From NCBI GenBank assembly GCA_944376975.1, contig CALWEE010000068.1, forward strand, positions 1 to 8,067: a DNA stretch of 8,067 bases, in the 5' to 3' direction. Shown here piece after piece: positions 1 to 7,105 of this stretch; within the stretch, counting starts at the first letter, position 1; each line of letters opens with the position of its first letter. The notes below the pieces were generated by a model, which ran no database searches, was not told the origin of the DNA, and saw nothing but the letters and a program-made list of their open reading frames with translations. This DNA comes from an uncultured Lachnospiraceae bacterium. GTDB taxonomy: Bacteria > Bacillota > Clostridia > Lachnospirales > Lachnospiraceae. The position numbers and the translations under genes are program-made.

Positions 1-390
1 GATCTGGCCCTGGCCGGCGAAAGCGTTCCCGTGGGGAAATATTCCCGCCAGATCTTTACCAACCTGGGGATCTACGACGACGTGATGGCCATGGAGATCA
101 ACGCCTGCAAAAACGTGACCGCCGTTAAAGAAGCGGTCAAGGAAGGGGCCAACGAAGTGGGCACCGTTTACTATTCCGACGCGTTTTCCGTAAAAGACGA
201 TGTGGATATCATCGCCAGCGCCGATCCGGACCTTCTGGACACGCCCATCATCTACCCGGCGGCGCTGATCGAAAACGATCAGGCTGACGACGCCCAGACC
301 CGGGCGGCAGAGGCATTCCTGGACTATCTTTCCTCCGATGCCGCGAAGCGGATCTTTTCCGACCACATGTTCATCATCCACGAGGACTGA
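1..390 (+). CDS. modA: Molybdate ABC transporter substrate-binding protein ModA, C-terminal part (5'-truncated)
   Basis: This is the last 129 residues of an extracellular molybdate-binding protein that hands the oxyanion to the ModB permease. The reading frame is open from the first base, so the start and signal peptide lie outside the window. The visible part matches the second lobe of ModA: a SVPVGKYSRQ segment near residues 9-18, then NVTAVKEAVKEG, then GTVYYSDAFSV and YPAALIE. In E. coli ModA, as I recall it, a backbone contact comes from the equivalent of NVTAV and a tyrosine ligand from GIVYGSDA; that tyrosine is kept here in VYYSDA. The C-terminus (FLDYLSSDAAKRIF) is also typical. modB follows after 3 nt, which supports the assignment. 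Tungstate cannot be excluded as a substrate. The GTG at 31 is an internal valine codon, not the start. Confidence 0.93.
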   Translation, partial: DLALAGESVPVGKYSRQIFTNLGIYDDVMAMEINACKNVTAVKEAVKEGANEVGTVYYSDAFSVKDDVDIIASADPDLLDTPIIYPAALIENDQADDAQTRAAEAFLDYLSSDAAKRIFSDHMFIIHED

Positions 391-393
391 TCT

Positions 394-1095
394 ATGGAAC
401 TGACACGCGTACTTTCAACATTGGACTGGAGTCCCCTGTTCATTTCCTTAAAGACCGGGTTCGCGGCCACCGTCATCGCCTTTTTCCTTGGGATCGGGGC
501 CGCCTACGCAGTCCTTAAACTGCCGCCCCGGCTTCGGGCGGTCCCGGACAGCGTCCTTACCCTGCCCCTTGTCCTGCCGCCCACTGTGGCCGGTTTTTTT
601 CTGCTGCTGCTGTTCAGCGTGCGCCGGCCTTTCGGCGCCTTTCTCCTGGAAACTTTCGACATACGGATCATCCAGTCCTTCACGGGCTGCGTCATCGCGG
701 CCACCGTCATCGCCTTTCCCCTGATGTACCGGAACGCCAGGGGCGCTTTTGAACAGGTGGATATCAACCTGATCTATGCCGGACGCACCCTGGGGCTTTC
801 GGAGTGGACCATTTTCCGAAAGATCGCCCTTCCGTCCGCAGCCCCGGGCATCCTTTCCGGCACGGTGCTCACCTTCGCCCGGGCCATGGGCGAATATGGC
901 GCCACCTCCATGCTGGCCGGCAACATACTGGGAAAGACAAGCACCATCTCCCAGACCATCGCCATGGTCATGCAGGACGGCGATTACGGCAAAGCCGGCG
1001 TGTGGACGGCCATCGTCATCCTCATCGCCTTTGTCATCCTGTGGGTCATGAACAAAGTCGGTTCCCGGAAAATGTATCAGAGAGGCTGGTGGTGA
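394..1095 (+). CDS. modB: Molybdate ABC transporter permease ModB
   Basis: A 233-residue inner-membrane permease that forms the molybdate channel, probably as a homodimer with ModC. Family hallmarks are TLPLVLPPTVAGFFLLLLF (about 56-74) and GEYGATSMLAGNILGKTSTI (about 166-185), both highly characteristic of ModB. The cytoplasmic EAA-type coupling loop is AGRTLGLSEWTIFRKIALP at about 129-147. Hydrophobic segments near 17-40, 54-76, 96-113, 149-165 and 203-219 fit the usual five-helix topology, and the length is normal. The ATG start is preceded by GAGGA at 382-386 inside the end of modA, 7 nt away. The gene sits 3 nt after modA and 1 nt before modC, so the three are surely co-transcribed and probably translationally coupled. 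Confidence 0.96.
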   Translation: MELTRVLSTLDWSPLFISLKTGFAATVIAFFLGIGAAYAVLKLPPRLRAVPDSVLTLPLVLPPTVAGFFLLLLFSVRRPFGAFLLETFDIRIIQSFTGCVIAATVIAFPLMYRNARGAFEQVDINLIYAGRTLGLSEWTIFRKIALPSAAPGILSGTVLTFARAMGEYGATSMLAGNILGKTSTISQTIAMVMQDGDYGKAGVWTAIVILIAFVILWVMNKVGSRKMYQRGWW

Positions 1096-1096
1096 T

Positions 1097-2158
1097 ATGG
1101 CGCTGGACATTTCCATCACGAAAAAACTGAACGACTTTTCCCTCAATGTGGACCTCCATACGGACAGCACAGTCACCGGCATACTGGGCGCGTCCGGAAG
1201 CGGCAAAAGCATGACCTTAAAATGTATCGCCGGCATCGAGACGCCGGATTCCGGCTATATCCGTTTGAACGGCCGGACGCTTTTTGACAGCGCGGCCCAT
1301 ATCGATCTGCCCGCCCGGAAGCGGAACGTGGGCTACCTGTTCCAGGACTACGCCCTTTTTCCCACCATGACTGTCCGGGAGAACATCGGCATCTCCCTGT
1401 CCGGCTCCGGCAGGAAAGAAAAGGTGGACCGGTATCTGCGCCGCTTCCGGCTGGAAGGGCTTGGAGACCGGTATCCCGACCGGCTTTCCGGCGGCGAGAA
1501 ACAGCGGACCGCCCTGGCCCGCATGATGATCCGTTCCCCGGAAGTCCTCCTGTTGGACGAGCCTTTTTCCGCCCTGGACGCCTGGCTGAAAGACCAGCTC
1601 CTGCGCGACTTCTCCTCGCTTTTCGAAGAATACGCGAAAGACGTGCTGATCGTCTCCCACAACCGGGATGAACTGTACCAGCTTAGCGACCGGCTGGCCC
1701 TTATGGATCGGGGATGTTTTTCCGCCATCGGCGATACAAAGGCGATCTTTGACGATCCCCGAACCGTCAACGGGGCCCGGCTGACCGGCTGCAAAAACAT
1801 TTCGCCGGTCCGCAAGATCGACGCCAACCGCTATGAAGCCACCGACTGGGGCGTAACCTTATCGCTCCCGGACCCGCCGGATCTTCCGGCTCAAAGCGTG
1901 GGCATACGGGCCCATTTCCTCAAAGTCCGTTCCTTGCGGCCCATTGGCTGTCCGGAAGAAAATACGTTCCGGGCGCGCTGCGTGGAACATATGGAAACGC
2001 CCTTTGAAGATATCTTCCTTCTGGCCGCCGAAGGCGGCCGGCCTTTATGGTGGAAAACATCCAAAGAAAGCGGCGCGCAAAACGCCCTTTCTCCCGGCGA
2101 TCTTCTTTGGGTCACCCTCCCGCCAGACCATCTTATGTGGCTTAAAGATAACGTATGA
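1097..2158 (+). CDS. modC: Molybdate ABC transporter ATP-binding protein ModC
   Basis: A 353-residue ABC ATPase that drives molybdate import at the cytoplasmic face of ModB. The nucleotide-binding domain is intact: Walker A GASGSGKS at 31-38, Q-loop Gln83 in LFQDYALFP, signature LSGGEKQR at 130-137, Walker B VLLLDE at 150-155, D-loop SALD at 158-161 and H-loop His188 in VSHNRDE. Residues from about 225 to 353 form an accessory C-terminal domain, where ModC proteins carry MOP/TOBE-like oxyanion-sensing folds. I cannot see a clear MOP sequence, so that fold is inferred from position and length. The ATG lies 1 nt after the modB stop, and GGTGGTG just upstream overlaps the modB end, which suggests coupled translation. 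It is the last gene of the operon and is followed by a strong hairpin. Confidence 0.94.
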   Translation: MALDISITKKLNDFSLNVDLHTDSTVTGILGASGSGKSMTLKCIAGIETPDSGYIRLNGRTLFDSAAHIDLPARKRNVGYLFQDYALFPTMTVRENIGISLSGSGRKEKVDRYLRRFRLEGLGDRYPDRLSGGEKQRTALARMMIRSPEVLLLDEPFSALDAWLKDQLLRDFSSLFEEYAKDVLIVSHNRDELYQLSDRLALMDRGCFSAIGDTKAIFDDPRTVNGARLTGCKNISPVRKIDANRYEATDWGVTLSLPDPPDLPAQSVGIRAHFLKVRSLRPIGCPEENTFRARCVEHMETPFEDIFLLAAEGGRPLWWKTSKESGAQNALSPGDLLWVTLPPDHLMWLKDNV

Positions 2159-2161
2159 CAA

Positions 2162-2209
2162 AAAGATCCGGCTTGGGACGTCTTTTTTAAGACGCCGGGC
2201 CGGATCTTT
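2162..2209. terminator. Nested hairpin between convergent operons, probable bidirectional terminator
   Basis: AAAGATCCGGC (2162-2172) pairs perfectly with GCCGGATCTTT (2199-2209), giving an 11-bp stem. Inside it a second perfect stem, CGTCTT (2179-2184) with AAGACG (2189-2194), closes a TTTT loop. The structure begins 3 nt after the modC stop and ends 7 nt before the stop of the convergent membrane-protein gene. The A/T ends of the outer stem supply short U runs in both directions, which suits a shared terminator, although there is no long U tract outside the stem. Confidence 0.75.
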
Positions 2210-2216
2210 ACCGTTC

Positions 2217-2672
2217 TTATTTATCTTCTTTTTTCTGCTGCCGGTCCAATCGCAGCATGTAACTGTATACGAAGGACAGCCACAGCGCGGAATACAGGCT
2301 CTTTATGATCAGTTCCGGAATGTTCCTGGGACTTCCGGAGAAAATGCTGATATTGTTGCTGACCGGGATACTCATGGGGATAAGGACCTGCATGATGACG
2401 ACGGAAAAAAGGGTGAACTGGTTCAGGTACTGTTTCTGCTTTTCCGTAAACGCCTTCGTATCCACGCCGACGAACAGGTACTTGCCGGCCGCCGTGGAAA
2501 GCAGCACGATGAGGACGATCAGGACCAGCACCATTCCCGCGTTCTTTACCCAGCCGGCGGATTCCGGAAGAAAAGAAGTCAGATAAGTGACGCCGATGCT
2601 TATCGCGTACAAGGCCACCATGGCCACGGATATCTTTACCATGAATATTATGATTTTTTTCAGATCTTTCAT
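2217..2672 (-). CDS. Small four-helix membrane protein of unknown function, last gene of the pot operon
   Basis: A 151-residue protein I do not recognise. Four hydrophobic segments are visible at about 7-31, 43-62, 86-104 and 121-141. A basic N-terminus (MKDLKK) and a charged C-terminus (RLDRQQKKEDK) place both ends in the cytoplasm. No catalytic or binding motif is evident. The start at 2672 is chosen because GGAGG (2681-2685) lies 8 nt upstream. The same frame stays open to 2846, but that extension would overlap the end of potCD, is rich in arginine, and has no ribosome binding site. The gene begins 28 nt after the potCD stop on the same strand with no terminator between, so it is probably the last cistron of the polyamine operon. 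A transporter accessory role is possible but only inferred from position. Confidence 0.8.
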   Translation of the reverse strand: MKDLKKIIIFMVKISVAMVALYAISIGVTYLTSFLPESAGWVKNAGMVLVLIVLIVLLSTAAGKYLFVGVDTKAFTEKQKQYLNQFTLFSVVIMQVLIPMSIPVSNNISIFSGSPRNIPELIIKSLYSALWLSFVYSYMLRLDRQQKKEDK

Positions 2673-2700
2673 CGCTTCATCCTCCATATATAACCGCATA

Positions 2701-4554
2701 CTACTTGGCCTTGACTTTTGTCCAGAGTTCCGCGTAGATTTTCTTGACCTTCGCCTCCTGATAAGCGAATATCTCATTATTACTATTATCCACGTCCGGA
2801 ACATAAGCGTCAATACCTTTATAGGTTCCGGAACGCATTTCCTCAAACGCAGGCGATACGGTGGAGGTATAGCCTACAAACTCGGTATTGGCCAGGGCGT
2901 TTTCCGGATCCAGCATGAAGTTCATGAACTCGTGGGCCAGACGGGTATTGGCGCAGTCCTTTGTCATGACCATGGCGTCGTACCATATGTTTGTCCCCTC
3001 TTCCGGCGTAAAATACGCCATATCCGGGTTCTCCGACATGATATACGCCGCGTCTCCGGAATAAACGACGGCAAGGGCCTTATTGCCGGACACCATATTG
3101 TCGATCACATCGTCGCCGGCGTAAATGGGCGCCATGGTATCCCTCTGGTCTGTCAGCCAGTCGAAGGCTTCCTGTATCTGCTGTTCATCGGTCGTATTCA
3201 TGGAATAACCCAGCGCTTTTAAGGCGACCATGAACGCGTCCCTCTCCGAATCATACATATACACATTGCCCGCGTACGCGTCATCCCGAAGGATCTCCCA
3301 ACCGGCTTTAAGGTCTTTTTCGTCCACAACGGACGTATCATATAATATGCCCACCGTTCCCCAGAAATACGGCACGGAGTAGACATTTCCCGGATCGTAG
3401 GACCGGTCGGTCACCTCCGGCATCAGATATTCGCTGTTGGGAATAAGGGACCAGTCGATGGGCGCCAGCGCTTCTTCCCGTATGAGGCGCTCGATCATAT
3501 AGTCCGAGGGGATCAGGATATCATACGTCTCCCCGCCGCTCAGCTTGGTATACATCATCTCATTGGACTCGAAGGTTTCATAAATGACCGTACAGTCATA
3601 CATATCCTCAAAAAGCCCGATCAGGTCCGGATCGATATACTCGCCCGCGTTATAGATCTTAAGGGACGGTTTCTCCCCGGCCTGTCCCATGCCTTTCGGA
3701 AGGGTCAGGCAGACCGCGCACAGGCAGATTGCTGCCACCGCCCAGGCAAGCGCCCGGTTCCCCGGCCGCCTGGAGTTCTTCCCGCGCCGCAGTTTCGGCA
3801 GGAGCCGCATGGCCAAAAGGACAAGGATGATCACGGCAATGACCACCGTGGACAGGGCGTTGATGGTGGGATTGATCCGCTTGGTCATGTTGTAGACCAC
3901 GATGGATATATTCTTCACGCCGTTTCCGGACACAAAATACGAAATGACAAAATCGTCAAAGGACATGGTGAACGCCAGCAGCGCGCCGGCGTAGATCCCC
4001 GGCCGGATGATGGGGATGACCACTTTTGTCAGAGCCTGGGCCGGCGTGGCTCCCAGATCCATGGCCGCGTTGGCCAGGTTGGGATCGAGCCCCCGCACCT
4101 TCGGATAGACGCTGGTGATCACGTACGGCGTACAGAAAGCGATATGGGCCAAAAGCATGGTCAGATACCCTTTCGTCATGCCGAAAGAAGAAAAAAGCAG
4201 CATCAGGCTGATGGCCGTGACGATCTCCGGATTCAGGATCGGGATATTGTTCACGTTCAGCAGATATTCCTTCAAAAGCTTCCTGGACCGGGACAGGCCG
4301 ATGGCGGTGATGGTCCCCAGCACGGTGGATATGACCGTGGCCAGGACCGCGATGGTCACGGAAACGTAGACCGCCGACGCCACTTCGCTGTTCCGGAACA
4401 GTTCCGCGTACCATCTCATGGAAAAACCGGTGAACCGGGTCAGGGATTTGGACGAATTAAAGGAAAAAATGACCGTTACCAGTATGGGGAGGTAAAAGAA
4501 CAGGAAGCAGATCAGTATGTAACATTTTGAAAAGAGTTTTTTTGACTTTTTCAT
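2701..4554 (-). CDS. potCD: Polyamine ABC transporter permease PotC fused to binding protein PotD
   Basis: A single 617-residue frame joins two transporter parts. Residues 1-255 are a PotC-type permease: hydrophobic segments near 10-32, 62-87, 111-123, 130-150, 185-208 and 233-252, and the coupling loop NAAMDLGATPAQALTKVVIP at about 162-181. After a basic linker (LRRGKNSRRPGNR), a seventh hydrophobic segment at 268-285 leads into a PotD-type spermidine/putrescine-binding domain, residues 297-617. Its landmarks are YNAGEYIDPDL (301-311), PSDYMIERL (349-357), WGTVGILYD (398-406), NIWYDAMVM (522-530) and EFVGY (558-562). The topology is consistent: six helices leave the end inside, and the seventh puts the binding domain outside. 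No lipobox is seen at the junction. The start has TAGGAGG (4560-4566) 5 nt upstream, overlapping the potB stop. Such fusions are known in Firmicutes. Substrate within the polyamine class is not certain. Confidence 0.93.
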   Translation of the reverse strand: MKKSKKLFSKCYILICFLFFYLPILVTVIFSFNSSKSLTRFTGFSMRWYAELFRNSEVASAVYVSVTIAVLATVISTVLGTITAIGLSRSRKLLKEYLLNVNNIPILNPEIVTAISLMLLFSSFGMTKGYLTMLLAHIAFCTPYVITSVYPKVRGLDPNLANAAMDLGATPAQALTKVVIPIIRPGIYAGALLAFTMSFDDFVISYFVSGNGVKNISIVVYNMTKRINPTINALSTVVIAVIILVLLAMRLLPKLRRGKNSRRPGNRALAWAVAAICLCAVCLTLPKGMGQAGEKPSLKIYNAGEYIDPDLIGLFEDMYDCTVIYETFESNEMMYTKLSGGETYDILIPSDYMIERLIREEALAPIDWSLIPNSEYLMPEVTDRSYDPGNVYSVPYFWGTVGILYDTSVVDEKDLKAGWEILRDDAYAGNVYMYDSERDAFMVALKALGYSMNTTDEQQIQEAFDWLTDQRDTMAPIYAGDDVIDNMVSGNKALAVVYSGDAAYIMSENPDMAYFTPEEGTNIWYDAMVMTKDCANTRLAHEFMNFMLDPENALANTEFVGYTSTVSPAFEEMRSGTYKGIDAYVPDVDNSNNEIFAYQEAKVKKIYAELWTKVKAK

Positions 4555-4563
4555 ATGTGCCTC

Positions 4564-5382
4564 CTATTCATCGCCTTTGTCAAACCGCTTCATGACCCGC
4601 ATGGCGATCAGGATGATCACGGCCAGGATGAAGGATATGGCGCTGCCGAAATTCCAGTCGCCCACCGATATGAACTGGGATTCGATCAGGTTTCCGATCA
4701 GCACATATTGTCCTCCGCCCAAAAGCTTGGGGATGACGAACGTGGATATGGCCATCAAAAAGACCATGACGATGCCATTGATCACGCCCGGCATGGACAG
4801 CTTCAGCGTGATCTGCCGGAAAGCCTGTACTTTATTCGCTCCCAGGTCGTAAGCCGCTTCGATGAGGGAGCGGTCCATCTTGCTCAGCGACGTATGGATC
4901 GGGATCACCATGAACGGCAGAAAATTGCAGACCAGCCCCAGTACGACGGAAAAGTCCGTGTACATCATCGTCACGGGGGACAGTCCCAGTTTCATCAGCA
5001 AACGGTTGATGATGCCGTTATCGGCCAGCAAATTCATCCAGGCATACGTCCTGAGCAAAAGATTGATCCACATGGGTATCGTCACCAGCATGATCAGCAG
5101 GTTCTGGGTGCTCTCTTTAAACCGGGCGATCATATAGGCCAGTGGATAGCCGATGAGCAGGCAGATGCCGGTGGTGACGGCGCCCAGAGCCAGCGACTTG
5201 ACAAAAACATTGGCATAAGTGGGCTCCAGGACTTTTTTCAGATTATCCAGCGTAAAATTCAGCGTCAGCACCGCGTTCCCGTCTACGGTAAACGCGTACA
5301 GCACGATCAGGAAAAGCGGCACGACGATCAGGACAAACGACCATATCAGATACGGCCGGACCAGCTTTTTAAAATGTTTCAT
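4564..5382 (-). CDS. potB: Spermidine/putrescine ABC transporter permease PotB
   Basis: A 272-residue inner-membrane permease that pairs with the PotC half of the fusion to form the polyamine channel. It has the PotB features IPMWINLLLRTYAWMNLL, with an N-terminal helix before it, and the coupling loop EAAYDLGANKVQAFRQITLKL in the cytoplasmic region. About six hydrophobic segments are visible, and the length is normal. The ATG at 5382 is preferred: GGGGAG (5389-5394) lies 6 nt upstream, and the start overlaps the potA stop by one base (TGATG), a classic coupling arrangement. A GTG at 5403 in the same frame would add seven residues within potA and has no better ribosome binding site. The stop is 9 nt before the potCD start and forms part of its Shine-Dalgarno sequence. 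Confidence 0.94.
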   Translation of the reverse strand: MKHFKKLVRPYLIWSFVLIVVPLFLIVLYAFTVDGNAVLTLNFTLDNLKKVLEPTYANVFVKSLALGAVTTGICLLIGYPLAYMIARFKESTQNLLIMLVTIPMWINLLLRTYAWMNLLADNGIINRLLMKLGLSPVTMMYTDFSVVLGLVCNFLPFMVIPIHTSLSKMDRSLIEAAYDLGANKVQAFRQITLKLSMPGVINGIVMVFLMAISTFVIPKLLGGGQYVLIGNLIESQFISVGDWNFGSAISFILAVIILIAMRVMKRFDKGDE

Positions 5383-6425
5383 CAGTAACTCCCCATTGGC
5401 CACATAACGTGGATATCTTCCGGCCCGAAGTCCAGGCCGACGTGCTTTCCGATTTCCGTGTAATCGGTGGTATGGATCATGTAGGTACGTATATCGGTTT
5501 CCACCAGGATCTCATAATGGACGCCTTTAAAGGTGACCTGGCGCACCGTTCCCCGGATACGCGCGTTTTCCGGATCCACGATGTCCAGATCTTCCGGACG
5601 CAGGACCACTTCCACCGGCTCCATCTCCCCAAAGCCCCGGTCCACACATTCAAAACGACAGCCGTCAAAACCCACCAGATAATCCTCGATCATGGTCGCC
5701 TCCACAATGTTGGATTCACCGATGAAGGAGGCCACGAACCGGTTTTCCGGTTCATTGTATATATCGGTCGGCGAACCGATCTGCTGGATCATGCCTTCGT
5801 TCATGACGACCACCGTATCGGACATGGACAGGGCTTCCTCCTGGTCATGGGTTACATAAATAAACGTTATGCCCACTTCCCGCTGGATCTTTTTTAACTC
5901 CATCTGCATCTGCTTGCGTATCCTGGCGTCCAGCGCGCCCAGCGGTTCGTCCAGCAGCAATACTTTCGGTTCGTTGACCAGCGCCCGGGCAATGGCCACC
6001 CGCTGCTGCTGCCCGCCGGACAAAAGGGTCACGTCCCGGGAACCGAAGCCTTCCAGGCCGACCAGCGCCAGCATGGCCTCCACCTTCCGTCGGATCTCCT
6101 GCTTGTCCGCCTTCCGGATATTCAGCCCGAAAGCGATATTGTCGAACACGTTCATATGCGGGAACAGAGCGTATTTCTGAAAAACGGTATTGACCGGGCG
6201 TTTGTAAGGCGGAAGGGCGGATATGTCCTTTCCGTCAAACAGCACCTGTCCCGAATCCGCTTCTTCAAATCCGGCGATGATGCGCAGCGTCGTCGTCTTG
6301 CCGCACCCGCTCGGACCGAGCAGCGTGAGGAATTCGTTCTCATACACATTCAGGTCGATCCCCCGGAGCACCTGCTGATCCTCGAAGTTTTTTGTCAGAT
6401 TTTTAAGTTCGATCAACTTGTTCAT
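5382..6425 (-). CDS. potA: Spermidine/putrescine ABC transporter ATP-binding protein PotA
   Basis: A 347-residue ABC ATPase that powers polyamine import through PotB and PotCD. All motifs are intact: Walker A GPSGCGKT at 37-44, Q-loop Gln83 in [11 protein letters not shown], signature LSGGQQQR at 135-142, Walker B VLLLDE at 155-160, D-loop GALD at 163-166 and H-loop His193 in VTHDQEEA. Residues from about 235 onward match the C-terminal regulatory part of PotA, including [13 protein letters not shown] and [10 protein letters not shown], followed by a TOBE-like region to about 345. The [17 protein letters not shown] string is typical of PotA rather than of sugar ATPases. The ATG has AGGAGGA (6431-6437) 5 nt upstream. 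It starts 22 nt after the regulator stop and overlaps potB by one base. Confidence 0.95.
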   Translation of the reverse strand: MNKLIELKNLTKNFEDQQVLRGIDLNVYENEFLTLLGPSGCGKTTTLRIIAGFEEADSGQVLFDGKDISALPPYKRPVNTVFQKYALFPHMNVFDNIAFGLNIRKADKQEIRRKVEAMLALVGLEGFGSRDVTLLSGGQQQRVAIARALVNEPKVLLLDEPLGALDARIRKQMQMELKKIQREVGITFIYVTHDQEEALSMSDTVVVMNEGMIQQIGSPTDIYNEPENRFVASFIGESNIVEATMIEDYLVGFDGCRFECVDRGFGEMEPVEVVLRPEDLDIVDPENARIRGTVRQVTFKGVHYEILVETDIRTYMIHTTDYTEIGKHVGLDFGPEDIHVMWPMGSY

Positions 6426-6447
6426 TCCGATCCTCCTGTCTGGCGTA

Positions 6448-6981
6448 TTAAAAGGACGGCGGCGTCGATACCCAGATCACCCGGGCTTCGCCTTCCCATT
6501 CATTGGCAAGATAATGGGTTTTATCCCCTTTCATATAGAAGGTCTGGCCCGTTTCCACCACGCGGCGTTCCCCGCCGTTATACAAAGCCGCCCTTCCCCG
6601 GAGTACATAGCCGAATTCTTCACCCTCATACGGCTCCATCTTTTCCGACCGTCCTCCGGGAGGGAGGATCAAAAGGATCGGTTCCATATGGTTTTTCTGA
6701 GCGTTGGGAACGATATAGGCTATCGTATGCTCCTCCTGTTCATTGATAAAATAGTCTTCCTCCGTAAAGACGATCTGTTCGTCCTTTTCCGGGGCGAAAA
6801 AGTCTCCGAGGCTGGTCCCCAGAGCTTCCAGTATATCTTCCAGCGTGGCGATGGAAGGGGATGTGAGGTTGCGTTCCACCTGGGACAAAAAGCCCTTCGT
6901 CAGTTCGCTTCGGTTGGCCAGTTCTTCCAGTGTCAGCTGGTTTTTGACCCGGAGCTGCCGGATCTTTCCTCCTATGTCCAT
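6448..6981 (-). CDS. XRE-family HTH transcriptional regulator with C-terminal cupin domain, likely pot operon regulator
   Basis: A 177-residue cytoplasmic regulator. Residues 6-60 form an XRE helix-turn-helix ([19 protein letters not shown], then the probable recognition helix [11 protein letters not shown] at 28-38, then [15 protein letters not shown]). Residues from about 100 to 175 form a cupin barrel ([15 protein letters not shown] at 119-133, [12 protein letters not shown] at 151-162). This is the architecture of E. coli PuuR, the putrescine-responsive repressor, and such genes commonly sit next to potABCD in Firmicutes. The first cupin motif lacks the usual HxH pair (EPY in its place), so metal binding is doubtful; His156 remains. 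The start has AGGAGAG (6988-6994) 6 nt upstream. It is the first gene of the operon, so autoregulation is likely. Repression and a polyamine ligand are inferred, not shown. Confidence 0.92.
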   Translation of the reverse strand: MDIGGKIRQLRVKNQLTLEELANRSELTKGFLSQVERNLTSPSIATLEDILEALGTSLGDFFAPEKDEQIVFTEEDYFINEQEEHTIAYIVPNAQKNHMEPILLILPPGGRSEKMEPYEGEEFGYVLRGRAALYNGGERRVVETGQTFYMKGDKTHYLANEWEGEARVIWVSTPPSF

Positions 6982-7004
6982 AGTCTTCTCTCCTGTAAAA
7001 ACGC

Positions 7005-7033
7005 TTCCCGCCGGATGTCATCCGGATCCGGAA
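7005..7033 (-). promoter_or_regulatory. Hairpin in the 5' leader of the regulator-pot mRNA
   Basis: Read on the - strand, CCGGAT (7020-7025) pairs with ATCCGG (7011-7016) around a GAC loop. An outer TTCC (7030-7033) can pair with GGAA (7005-7008) across an internal loop. Three bases later comes a run of five T (7001-6997), then the regulator's ribosome binding site. The arrangement resembles a weak attenuator or an mRNA-stabilising leader stem. The stem is short, so its function is uncertain. Confidence 0.4.
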
Positions 7034-7036
7034 TCA

Positions 7037-7054
7037 GTTAAACAAAAAGTTCAG
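7037..7054. promoter_or_regulatory. Putative operator copy 1 downstream of the pot promoter
   Basis: GTTAAACAAAAAGTTCAG is an imperfect palindrome (TTAAAC, five A, then GTTCAG). It shares an 11-base identical core, TTAAACAAAAA, with two other copies in this intergenic region. It falls about 15-30 bases downstream of the expected transcription start, a position where a bound repressor would block elongation. Assignment to the adjacent XRE/cupin regulator is inferred. Confidence 0.6.
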
Positions 7055-7058
7055 TAAT

Positions 7059-7076
7059 GTTAAACAAAAACTATTA
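7059..7076. promoter_or_regulatory. Putative operator copy 2, over the transcription start and the -10 box
   Basis: GTTAAACAAAAACTATTA carries the same TTAAACAAAAA core, starting 22 bp from copy 1, about two helical turns. Its right side runs into the -10 hexamer (7073-7078), and its left side covers the expected transcription start near 7066. Binding here would directly exclude RNA polymerase. Confidence 0.62.
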
Positions 7077-7100
7077 TACGACGTTCCCCGGCGAAGTCAA
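7073..7100 (-). promoter_or_regulatory. Sigma-A promoter of the regulator-potABCD operon
   Basis: On the - strand, TTGACT (7100-7095) and a perfect TATAAT (7078-7073) are separated by 16 bp. This is close to the housekeeping consensus. The region upstream is A/T-rich, with T runs that could act as an UP element. Transcription should begin near 7066 and run leftward through the regulator, potA, potB, potCD and the small membrane protein, leaving a leader of about 85 nt. Repeated TTAAAC-type sites lie on both sides. Confidence 0.85.
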
Positions 7101-7105
7101 CTGTT

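Noticed and set aside
448..1236. Long open frame on the - strand (262 codons) opposite modB
   Set aside because: Antisense to a clear modB with all family motifs. Its product is a low-complexity, charged, Gly/Asp/His-rich sequence without recognisable domains, as expected from codon-bias shadows.
1944..2693. + strand open frame (249 codons) spanning the end of modC, the terminator and the membrane-protein gene
   Set aside because: It runs out of frame through modC and antisense to the membrane protein, crosses the terminator hairpin, and resembles no protein family.
2673..2846. N-terminal extension of the small membrane protein up to 2846
   Set aside because: It overlaps the end of potCD, is arginine-rich and non-hydrophobic, and has no ribosome binding site; GGAGG lies properly ahead of the ATG at 2672.
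3700..3752. Lipoprotein signal at the PotC-PotD junction (cysteines in AAICLCAVCLT)
   Set aside because: None of the cysteines follows a small residue in a proper lipobox, and the segment is preceded by a continuous permease frame, so it reads as a seventh membrane helix.
4555..5388. Open frame on the + strand (277 codons) covering nearly all of potB
   Set aside because: The product is rich in His, Gln and Asp and has no domain features, while potB on the other strand has conserved permease motifs and a ribosome binding site.
5383..5403. GTG at 5403 as the start of potB
   Set aside because: The ATG at 5382 has GGGGAG at good spacing and a one-base overlap with the potA stop, which fits coupled translation better.
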